Assembly (NCBI GenBank): GCA_031273735.1
Contig: JAISRI010000087.1
Location: 1-12,670, forward strand
Direction of reading: 5' to 3'
Source: Helicobacteraceae bacterium
Lineage (GTDB): Bacteria > Campylobacterota > Campylobacteria > Campylobacterales > SZUA-545
Length of the DNA stretch: 12,670 bases
The notes beneath the pieces were generated by a model that was not told the origin of the DNA, did not search any database, and saw nothing but the letters and a program-made list of their open reading frames with translations. Shown here in pieces: positions 1 through 5,447 of the stretch. The translations under genes and the position numbers were made by a program. Within the stretch, counting starts at the first letter, position 1; every line of letters starts with the position of its first letter.

Positions 1-362
1 CTTTGCCCGCTCGTCGATATGCCTATTACGACGTCGCCATTTCGCGAAAGCGCTTCGACTTGCCGTTCAAAGACGCGATCAAAGCCGTAATCGTTGCCGA
101 TCGCGGTTAGCGCCGAAGAGTCGGTAGTAAGCGCGATCGCCGCAAGCGCTTTTCTCTCTTTCTTGTAGCGCCCCGTTAGCTCGGCGGCGATATGCTGCGC
201 GTCGCCCGCGCTTCCGCCGTTGCCGAAGAGCAAAATCTTGCCGCCGTTTTTTAGCGATTCTACGCATATTTTTGCCGCCTCTTCCAGCGGTTGAATCAAA
301 TTTTCTACAAGCGCGAAACTCTCTAAATGCGCTTTAATCTCCTTGTTAATAATCTCTTTCAT
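1..362 (-). CDS. gmhA: Phosphoheptose isomerase GmhA, partial (C-terminus beyond the left edge)
   Basis: Cytoplasmic SIS-domain enzyme that isomerises sedoheptulose 7-phosphate to D-glycero-D-manno-heptose 7-phosphate, the first step of ADP-heptose synthesis. The 120 visible codons start at ATG 362-360. They show the family signature FGNGGSAGDAQHIAAELTGR at about residues 46-65, including the His and Glu (H57, E61) that fit the active-site/metal positions of the family, then LTTDSS at 78-83, NDYGF at 90-94 and the SIS phosphate-binding motif GISTSG at 114-119. Family members are about 190 residues long, so roughly one third is missing because the window ends, not because the gene is broken. 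It is the last visible gene of the heptose operon, 18 bases after the YfaZ-like gene. The Shine-Dalgarno before its ATG is weak (A-rich, AAAAGCG), so it may depend on translation of the gene before it. Identity is very secure. Confidence 0.95.
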   Translation of the reverse strand, partial: MKEIINKEIKAHLESFALVENLIQPLEEAAKICVESLKNGGKILLFGNGGSAGDAQHIAAELTGRYKKERKALAAIALTTDSSALTAIGNDYGFDRVFERQVEALSRNGDVVIGISTSGQ

Positions 363-380
363 ATTACGCTTTTTTTAACG

Positions 381-953
381 TTAAAAACTTATGCGAACGC
401 CAATATACGCCGCTTTATTTAGCTCGTATTTCCAGCCCTCTTCGCGCAGTTCTATTTTGCGCCAACCGCCAAAGATCATACCGCCTTCGATCGGCTCGAT
501 TCCAGCTTCAAATCTTAATTGCGTATATCGATCGCAGTCGTTAAAACATAGCGCGGTCGGCGCGAAGTCGAATAGCGCCGCAATATGCGTTTTTACCGCG
601 ATCGGAAGGGTGTAGATCGCTCCTACGTGCAAGGGCGCGGCGAAGGTGTATTCGTCCTCTTCGTTATCGTCGGTATACGCCATGGCGACTTTTAATCCGA
701 TTCCAACGGCGAGTCCGTCCAGCGGCGTTAAGCCGATCGCTTTAATATGAAAACTCCCCGATACGCGCATTTTGTCGTATTCGTCCGCGCCGCGCAAAAC
801 CGTAAAGCCGTAATACAAATTAGCGTCCTCGCCGATTGGCGAAAACAGTTCGTAGCTACCCTCTAAATCCTCGTTATTAACGTCGATCGCGATCGATTGT
901 TTTTGCGCGAATAGCGCGAGCGCAAATACAAAAAAGAACAAAATTTTTCTCAT
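381..953 (-). CDS. YfaZ-like outer-membrane beta-barrel protein
   Basis: Predicted exported protein of 190 residues. The start chosen is ATG 953-951, which overlaps the hldE TGA in an ATGA junction and has GGAGGAG four bases upstream (964-958). A TTG five codons further upstream is a worse choice. Residues 1-22 form a signal peptide (MRKILFFFVFALALFA, with cleavage plausible after QSIA). The rest is rich in alternating hydrophobic/polar stretches and ends YIGVRISF, with the terminal aromatic residue usual for outer-membrane barrels. The middle-to-end segment (ALCFNDCDRYTQLRFEAGIEPIEGG) resembles the YfaZ family as I remember it, where SFND.DRY and EPIEGG are recurrent. Family assignment is from memory, not from a search. 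Two cysteines four residues apart (CFNDC) could form a disulfide. Function is unknown. Its place inside the LPS-heptose operon fits an envelope role. Alternatives: another OmpW/OmpA-like small barrel. Confidence 0.7.
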   Translation of the reverse strand: MRKILFFFVFALALFAQKQSIAIDVNNEDLEGSYELFSPIGEDANLYYGFTVLRGADEYDKMRVSGSFHIKAIGLTPLDGLAVGIGLKVAMAYTDDNEEDEYTFAAPLHVGAIYTLPIAVKTHIAALFDFAPTALCFNDCDRYTQLRFEAGIEPIEGGMIFGGWRKIELREEGWKYELNKAAYIGVRISF

Positions 954-2386
954 TTTTCTCCTCCGCAAGCGATTATTTTAGCGATCGTTTCGCTTGTCGA
1001 TCGCCCTTCGACTAGATCGACCAAAACGACCTTTCTTGCATATTCGCTCCCGATCACTTTTTTATCCTTATAATCGCCGCCTTTTGTTAAAACGTCGGGT
1101 TTGATCGCCTTAACAAGCTCGATTGGCGTTGGATCGTCAAAAATTACGACGTAATCGACAAAAGAGAGCGACGAAAGCGTATAGGCGCGATCCTCTTCGC
1201 AAACGATCGGGCGCGATTCTCCCTTTAACGCTTTAACGCCTTTGTCGCTATTTAGCCCTACGATCAGCGCGTCGCCCTCTTCACGGCTCTTTCGCAAATA
1301 CTCGATGTGTCCGCGATGCAACAGATCGAAACAGCCGTTTGTAAATACTACCTTCCGTCCGCTCTTTTTTAGCTTCTCGGCTTCCAGCGCTACAACCTCC
1401 AAAGGCGCGATTTTATTTTGGCTCTGATTGATCGAATGGCGGTATTCGTAAGCTAAAATCTCGTCGATCGTTACCGATGCGCCGCCGATTTTAGAGACCG
1501 CTACGGCGGCGGCAACGTTTGCGAAATGCGCCGCTTCCGCGATCGTCATACCAGCCGCCAGCGCGAAGCCAAGCGAAGCCAAAACCGTATCGCCCGCGCC
1601 TGTAACGTCATAGACCTCTCGCGCCTGCGTGGGAAAGTGAGACTCTATTTCGCCGCAAACCGTCATACCGTCTTCAGATAACGTGATAATCGCGTAATCC
1701 AGCGCCAAATCGCGCCGCAATTTCGCGCCCGCCGCCGCGACGCTTTCAAGATCGCCTAAAACGCCGCCAATCGCCTCTCCCGCCTCTTTACGGTTGGGGG
1801 TGATCAGCGTGGCGCCTCTGTATTTTGAGTAGTCCGCGCCCTTCGGATCGATTAGGATCATTTTATCAAGCGCCCTTGCCGCACCGATCGCAAACTGCGT
1901 TAGATCGTTTGTCAGAACGCCCTTGCCGTAGTCGCTTAATAAAACGACGTCGATTAGCGGCAGGCTATTTTCGATCGCCGCTTTAAGCGCCTCTTCGCTC
2001 TGCGCGCAAATCGGTTCGACGCTTTCGCTATCGAAACGGACGATCTGCCTATGCGAAGCCATCAGGCGGGTTTTGCGCCCCGTTTTGCGCCCGCGTTGCT
2101 CGACTAGCCCGATCGAATCCGCGCCGCTGTTTTCTAAAATCGCCTTTAACTCCGCGCCGCTTCGATCGTCTCCGATTACGCCCGCCGCAAAGACCTTTGC
2201 GCCCAGCGCCAACATAGCGCCGATCACGTTTCCCGCGCCGCCCAAAACGACGCTTGTTTTTCCGACCTCGACGACGGGAACGGGCGCTTCGGGACTGATT
2301 CTGTTCGTTTTGCCCCACAGATAAACGTCCAACATTAGATCGCCGACGACCAACGCGCGCGGCGCGACGTTTGCCAAACGCCTCAT
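950..2386 (-). CDS. hldE: Bifunctional heptose 7-phosphate kinase / heptose 1-phosphate adenylyltransferase HldE
   Basis: Cytoplasmic two-domain enzyme of 478 residues, the usual full length. The N-terminal ribokinase-like domain (about 1-315) phosphorylates D-glycero-beta-D-manno-heptose 7-phosphate at C1. It shows VVGDLMLDVYLWG (13-25), RISPEAPVPVVEV (29-41), LGGAGNV (48-54) and the catalytic DVTGAGDT (260-267). The C-terminal cytidylyltransferase-like domain (about 340-478) transfers AMP from ATP to the 1-phosphate. It shows TNGCFDLLHRGH (349-360) with the HxGH nucleotide-binding motif, the NSD..VK..KG.SRP block (379-393), KGGDY (435-439) and GRSTSETI (461-468). The linker around 316-338 is poorly conserved, as expected. 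The start ATG overlaps the hldD TGA by four bases (ATGA), so the genes are translationally coupled. In between its two reactions GmhB removes the C7 phosphate, and gmhB is two genes upstream. Confidence 0.98.
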   Translation of the reverse strand: MRRLANVAPRALVVGDLMLDVYLWGKTNRISPEAPVPVVEVGKTSVVLGGAGNVIGAMLALGAKVFAAGVIGDDRSGAELKAILENSGADSIGLVEQRGRKTGRKTRLMASHRQIVRFDSESVEPICAQSEEALKAAIENSLPLIDVVLLSDYGKGVLTNDLTQFAIGAARALDKMILIDPKGADYSKYRGATLITPNRKEAGEAIGGVLGDLESVAAAGAKLRRDLALDYAIITLSEDGMTVCGEIESHFPTQAREVYDVTGAGDTVLASLGFALAAGMTIAEAAHFANVAAAVAVSKIGGASVTIDEILAYEYRHSINQSQNKIAPLEVVALEAEKLKKSGRKVVFTNGCFDLLHRGHIEYLRKSREEGDALIVGLNSDKGVKALKGESRPIVCEEDRAYTLSSLSFVDYVVIFDDPTPIELVKAIKPDVLTKGGDYKDKKVIGSEYARKVVLVDLVEGRSTSETIAKIIACGGEK

Positions 2387-3348
2387 TTAAGCTCCGACTC
2401 GTAAATCTTTACAATATACGGGGCGTAAGAGCCGATCCCCTTTTCTAGGTTAAAGCGCGGCTTGTAGCCCAGCGCGGCTTTTGTAGCGTAAATATCCGCC
2501 TCGGTATGGCGCTGAAAGAAATTCCAAGGATTATCGATATATTCGACTTCGATGTCGCGCTCAAGGGTTTTTGTCATATTGCCAAAAATCTCGTTATACT
2601 CTCTTGCCTCTCCGCTTCCCACGTTATAAACGCCCGACTTGTTCGCTCCAAGCGCTTTAATGTTGGCTTGGATTACGTCTTCGATATAGACGAAATCGCG
2701 CCTTTGTTCGCCCCATTTGAAGAGTTTGGGGCGTTTGCCGCTTAAAATCTGCAAACCAAGTTGCAGGATCATCGACGCGGTTTTGCCCTTGTAAATCTCA
2801 AGGGGACCATATACGTTGAAATATCGCAAGCCGACGATCGTCATATTTCTTTCGTTTGCAAAGCGCATAGCCAAACTATCCATCGCCAACTTTGAAAAGC
2901 CATAGACGTTTTCGGGGTTTTCGCCTTCGCCAACCTTGTTTGGAGCGGGAGAGTTGCCATAGACGCCCGCGCTAGAGGCGTAGACGACCTTCGCGTCGTG
3001 TTTTTTGGCGATCTTTAAAATATCGCTAAAGGCGTTGGCGTTGGTCTGAAGAACGAGCTTTTGATCGGCTACGGTCGTATCGGAGATCGCCGCTTCGTGA
3101 AAGATATAGTCAAACTTGTAGTCGTTTAACCGCTCTAAATCGAGCGGGTTTGTTATGTCGCCGCCGATCGTTTCGCCTTTGAAACCGCGCAGGTTTTTGT
3201 GATGTCCCAAAACAAAAGCGTCGAAAACGACGACTTTCGCCTTTGGATAGTTGTCTTGAACGTGAAGCGCCAAGTTTGAGCCGATAAAGCCCGCGCCGCC
3301 CGTGATCAAAATCGTTTTGCCGTTAAGGTCGATATTTGAGTATTTCAT
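2383..3348 (-). CDS. hldD: ADP-L-glycero-D-manno-heptose 6-epimerase HldD
   Basis: Extended short-chain dehydrogenase of 321 residues that epimerises ADP-D-glycero-manno-heptose at C6, the last step of the pathway. The Rossmann glycine motif GGAGFIGSN is at 17-25. The catalytic region has YASSAGVYG (123-131) and YGFSK (149-153) giving the Y149/K153 pair. LRYFNVYGP is at 174-182, and the HldD-typical QRRDFVYIEDV at 215-225 separates it from UDP-galactose epimerases. Length agrees with the family. Start ATG 3348-3346 overlaps the gmhB TGA (ATGA) and its own TGA overlaps the hldE start, so it sits in the middle of a coupled chain. Nothing is missing. Confidence 0.97.
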   Translation of the reverse strand: MKYSNIDLNGKTILITGGAGFIGSNLALHVQDNYPKAKVVVFDAFVLGHHKNLRGFKGETIGGDITNPLDLERLNDYKFDYIFHEAAISDTTVADQKLVLQTNANAFSDILKIAKKHDAKVVYASSAGVYGNSPAPNKVGEGENPENVYGFSKLAMDSLAMRFANERNMTIVGLRYFNVYGPLEIYKGKTASMILQLGLQILSGKRPKLFKWGEQRRDFVYIEDVIQANIKALGANKSGVYNVGSGEAREYNEIFGNMTKTLERDIEVEYIDNPWNFFQRHTEADIYATKAALGYKPRFNLEKGIGSYAPYIVKIYESELK

Positions 3349-3869
3349 CTAGCCGCCTTTTTGAAATATACGATTGTATCCAATAGGTTTTTACGCCTCG
3401 CGATCAATTCCGTATTCCCCGTCAAACTATTCTCTAATAGGACGAGGTTTTTTACTCCCGCGCCGATCGCCGCGTCCATATCGCTCATCTTGTCGCCGAT
3501 CATCCACGATTGCGAAGGATCGATATGAAAATCGTCAATCGCCTGCTTGAACATTCCACTTTTTGGCTTGCGACATTCGCAATTATCCTCTGGCGCGTGC
3601 GGGCAATAATAAACGCCGCTAATCGGAGCGTCGCGATCGAAAAACTCTTTTAACATCCAACGGGTAAGCGTTTTGAACTCCTCTTCGCTATACATAGCGC
3701 GGGCTATGCCGGATTGGTTGGTAACGACGACGATCTTAAAGCCGCGATCGCGCGCCAAGCGCGAGAGCTCGAAAATCCCTTCGCAAAATACGAACCGCTC
3801 TTTTGAAACGATATACCCGTAATCGACGTTTATAACGCCGTCGCGATCGAGAAAAAGAGCTTTGTCCAT
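3345..3869 (-). CDS. gmhB: D-glycero-beta-D-manno-heptose 1,7-bisphosphate 7-phosphatase GmhB
   Basis: HAD-superfamily phosphatase of 174 residues that removes the 7-phosphate from heptose 1,7-bisphosphate between the two HldE reactions. Motif I FLDRDGVIN is at 6-14 (nucleophile D8, acid/base D10), motif II VTNQSG at 49-54, and the GmhB zinc loop YYCPHAPEDNCECRKP at 87-102 with ligands C89, H91, C97 and C99. The conserved R100 and K101 follow directly, and motif IV GDKMSD is at 125-130. ATG 3869-3867 has only a weak Shine-Dalgarno (AGGCG). It is the first gene of the heptose operon. A -10-like TAAAAT lies about 30 bases upstream. Confidence 0.97.
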   Translation of the reverse strand: MDKALFLDRDGVINVDYGYIVSKERFVFCEGIFELSRLARDRGFKIVVVTNQSGIARAMYSEEEFKTLTRWMLKEFFDRDAPISGVYYCPHAPEDNCECRKPKSGMFKQAIDDFHIDPSQSWMIGDKMSDMDAAIGAGVKNLVLLENSLTGNTELIARRKNLLDTIVYFKKAAR

Positions 3870-3898
3870 ACGTCGCCTTTTGCTTAAGAAAAAGAGTT

Positions 3899-3904
3899 AT
3901 TTTA
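3899..3904 (-). promoter_or_regulatory. Candidate -10 box for the heptose operon
   Basis: Read on the minus strand this is TAAAAT, about 30 bases before the gmhB ATG, within an AT-rich stretch. No convincing -35 box is present, which is normal for sigma-70 promoters in Campylobacterota. The dyad at 3914-3939 lies just upstream of it. The assignment rests on position and match only. Confidence 0.4.
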
Positions 3905-3913
3905 ACCAATTAA

Positions 3914-3939
3914 AACCGCCGAATAAGGAAGCGGCGGTT
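3914..3939. promoter_or_regulatory. Perfect 8-bp dyad between two divergent promoters (possible operator)
   Basis: AACCGCCG at 3914-3921 and its exact complement CGGCGGTT at 3932-3939 are separated by 10 bases. The dyad touches the candidate -10 of the cytochrome gene on one side and lies just upstream of the candidate gmhB -10 on the other, a position suited to a regulator acting on both. As RNA on the minus strand it would be a GC stem followed by UUUUAAUU, so an intrinsic terminator or attenuator is the alternative reading. Confidence 0.5.
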
Positions 3940-3944
3940 ACAAT
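3939..3944 (+). promoter_or_regulatory. Candidate -10 box for the first cytochrome c gene
   Basis: TACAAT lies 14 bases before a strong Shine-Dalgarno AAGGAGG (3958-3964). Transcription would start near 3951, giving a 5' leader of about 24 bases. The Shine-Dalgarno to ATG spacing is 10 bases, slightly long. Confidence 0.45.
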
Positions 3945-3974
3945 AACAAAATATCCCAAGGAGGTTTCATAAGT

Positions 3975-4631
3975 ATGAGAAGAACATTAGTGGCGTTGGC
4001 GTTTCTTTTCGCAAGCGTAGCGATAGCGGCAAATCCGCAAACGACCCCGTCGTCGTCGAAACCGACGAACGCTCAAAGCAAGCCCGCTTCGACGCAACAA
4101 GAACCGACGGCTACCAAGCCAAAACCGGCGACTAAACCCGCTTCGACGCAACAAAAACCTGCGGCTACCAAGCCGAAACCGGCGACTAAGCCCGCTTCGA
4201 CGCAACCGAAGCCAGCCGCGAAGCCAAAGCCGGCGACCCAACCTAAACCCGCAACGCAGCCAAAACCTGCGGCTACGCAACCAGCGCAACAGCCCGCGGC
4301 GACAACCCCGAGCGCTACGACTCCCGCGGCTACGCAACAACCAACCGCTACAACTCCGAGCGTCGCCGCGTCAAGCGGTAGGGACGGCGCGACGCTTTAC
4401 AAGTTTTGCATTTCGTGTCATGGATTGAAAGCGGAAAAACCATATCCGCCGAATAAGGGCGTAGCTATTACGACGTTAAGCCAAGAGGAGATCGTTACCG
4501 CTCTTAAAGAGTATAAAGCTGGAACGAGAAATAAACTCGGTATGGGCGCTATGATGAAGGGCAATATGAATAATTGGAAGTTTACCGACGACGAGATAGC
4601 GACCGTCGCCGCTCATATAAAAGCCTTCTAA
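3975..4631 (+). CDS. Periplasmic c553-like cytochrome c with a long Pro/Lys/Thr-rich N-terminal tether
   Basis: Exported monohaem electron carrier of 218 residues. Residues 1-19 are a signal peptide (MRRTLVALAFLFASVAIAA, cleavage after AIA plausible). Residues about 20-135 are low-complexity Ala/Pro/Thr/Lys/Gln with no predicted fold, including an 18-residue tandem repeat. The haem domain is about 136-218. It has CISCH at 145-149 (C145 and C148 bind haem, H149 is the axial ligand), then KAEKPYPP and YKAGTRNKLGMGAMMKGNM, where one of the methionines at 190-198 should be the second axial ligand. The last helix, ATVAAHIKAF, is the usual c-type terminal helix. It follows AAGGAGG at 3958-3964. Its close relative lies 151 bases downstream. 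It probably passes electrons between bc1-type complexes and terminal oxidases or peroxidases, but the partner cannot be read from the sequence. The tether is rich in lysine and resembles TonB-type periplasm-spanning linkers. Confidence 0.93.
   Translation: MRRTLVALAFLFASVAIAANPQTTPSSSKPTNAQSKPASTQQEPTATKPKPATKPASTQQKPAATKPKPATKPASTQPKPAAKPKPATQPKPATQPKPAATQPAQQPAATTPSATTPAATQQPTATTPSVAASSGRDGATLYKFCISCHGLKAEKPYPPNKGVAITTLSQEEIVTALKEYKAGTRNKLGMGAMMKGNMNNWKFTDDEIATVAAHIKAF
4083..4241 (+). repeat. 54-bp in-frame tandem repeat in the cytochrome tether
   Basis: The unit codes for PASTQQKPAATKPKPATK (18 residues). Copy 1 is residues 37-54 (EPTAT variant), copy 2 is 55-72 and copy 3 is a 17-residue diverged copy at 73-89. 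Shorter PKPATQ units follow. The copies are close at DNA level, which points to recent slippage or unequal crossing-over. Tether length is likely to vary between strains. Confidence 0.85.
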
Positions 4632-4639
4632 CGTTTCTT

Positions 4640-4675
4640 GCCGTTCGCCTCGTTTTGCGGGTCGGACGGCTTTTT
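4640..4675 (+). terminator. Intrinsic terminator after the first cytochrome gene
   Basis: GCCGT at 4640-4644 pairs with ACGGC at 4666-4670, extended inward by a G-U pair and two to three more pairs (CG with CG), and is followed at once by TTTTT at 4671-4675. It starts nine bases after the stop codon. Confidence 0.8.
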
Positions 4676-4743
4676 ATTAGCGCTCGCCTCAATAAAGACC
4701 TCCATTTTTTGGCTTTTAAGTTTATAAGTCAGCTTAGAGCGAA

Positions 4744-4749
4744 TATAAT
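4744..4749 (+). promoter_or_regulatory. -10 box (consensus TATAAT) for the second cytochrome gene
   Basis: A perfect TATAAT lies 33 bases before the start codon, behind a T/A-rich stretch (4705-4725) and without a clear -35 box, as is common in Campylobacterota. A strong Shine-Dalgarno AAGGAG (4771-4776) stands six bases before the ATG. With the terminator at 4640-4675 upstream, the second cytochrome gene should be its own transcription unit. Confidence 0.65.
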
Positions 4750-4782
4750 GCGGCTTTTCCAAAACAACGCAAGGAGATTTCT

Positions 4783-5277
4783 ATGAGAAAAGTTGTTTTT
4801 ACGGCTCTAGGCGTTGCGATCGTAGCTTTAATAAGCGGCGGTTGCGATAGCAAAAAGAGCGAATCGGCGGCTTCGTCCGCTCCCGCGAGCGCTCAACCGA
4901 CAAAGCCGTCGACGCCTGCGGCGCAACCGACTACGCCGAGCGCGGCTCAACAACCCGCGCAACAGCCTGCGGCTACGCAACAACCAGCCGCGACGACTCC
5001 GAGCAAGCCGCCCGTAGCCGCCGCTAAAGACGGCGTTACGCTATTTAGGACTTGCGCCGCATGTCATGGGCAAAAGGCGGAAAAACCATATCCGCCGGGC
5101 AAAAACGCCACCCCTTTGACGCAGTTAAGCAAAGAGCAGATTGTCGAAGCTCTTAAAGGCTACAAAGCGGGACAGAGAAGCTCCTACGGAATGGGCGCTA
5201 TGATGAAAGGCAATATGGCTCCGTTCAGCGAAAGCGATATGGAGAAGGTAGCCGAGTATATCCAAACGCTCAAATAA
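4783..5277 (+). CDS. Lipoprotein-type c553-like cytochrome c
   Basis: Monohaem cytochrome of 164 residues, related to the gene before it. Residues 1-20 are a signal peptide ending LISGGC. C21 fits a lipobox cysteine with the loose consensus (Ser rather than Leu at -3), so lipidation and membrane anchoring are likely but not certain. Residues 22-82 are an Ala/Pro/Gln/Thr-rich tether, shorter and poorer in lysine than in the first cytochrome. The haem domain is about 83-164: CAACH at 91-95, KAEKPYPP at 98-105, YKAGQRSSYGMGAMMKGNM at 127-145 (candidate axial methionines), and a terminal helix MEKVAEYIQTLK. The blocks KAEKPYPP and GMGAMMKGNM are identical to the neighbour, which shows gene duplication. 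It probably shuttles or relays electrons at the periplasmic face of the membrane. The redox partner is unknown. Confidence 0.93.
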   Translation: MRKVVFTALGVAIVALISGGCDSKKSESAASSAPASAQPTKPSTPAAQPTTPSAAQQPAQQPAATQQPAATTPSKPPVAAAKDGVTLFRTCAACHGQKAEKPYPPGKNATPLTQLSKEQIVEALKGYKAGQRSSYGMGAMMKGNMAPFSESDMEKVAEYIQTLK

Positions 5278-5292
5278 TCCCGCCGACGCTTC

Positions 5293-5325
5293 GTAGGGCT
5301 AAAACGCGAAAACGTTTTACCCTAT
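5293..5325. other. Hairpin between convergent genes (possible bidirectional terminator without a U-tract)
   Basis: TAGGG(C)TAAAACG at 5294-5306 pairs with CGTTTTACCCTA at 5313-5324: twelve pairs with one bulged C (5299) and a six-base loop, plus a possible G-U pair at the base. It lies between the cytochrome stop at 5277 and includes the stop codon of the small minus-strand gene. Neither strand has a T-run directly after it, so it is not a textbook intrinsic terminator. It may protect 3' ends. Confidence 0.45.
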
Positions 5326-5447
5326 GTTAACGGCGGATCGGAGCGGTTTTTTAGACGCTTGATAGTTAAATACGCGCCGCTCCAAAAGAGCAAAACGGCG
5401 ATAGTGGTAACGACGTTAAGCCAAATCGGCACGCTCTGACTAAACAT
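5322..5447 (-). CDS. 41-residue predicted single-pass membrane microprotein overlapping the end of ileS
   Basis: ATG 5447-5445 to TAG 5324-5322. The first eight bases overlap the ileS 3' end (in another frame). AGAGG stands seven bases upstream (5454-5458 region) within the ileS coding sequence, a reasonable Shine-Dalgarno for coupled translation. Residues 8-27 (starting IWLNVV, ending WSGAYL) are a clear hydrophobic membrane segment. They are followed by the positively charged TIKRLKNR and a short polar tail SDPPLT. The positive-inside rule suggests the C-terminus is cytoplasmic. I recognise no family. The reasons to believe it are the start position, ribosome site, single membrane helix with flanking charge and a stop just before the convergent hairpin. 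It could still be a chance frame. Confidence 0.6.
   Translation of the reverse strand: MFSQSVPIWLNVVTTIAVLLFWSGAYLTIKRLKNRSDPPLT

Noticed and set aside
3987..4340. Arg-rich minus-strand frame opposite the first cytochrome
   Set aside because: The antisense of a Pro/Ala/Thr-rich, low-complexity tether gives long Arg/Gly/Leu frames. There is no start context or domain.
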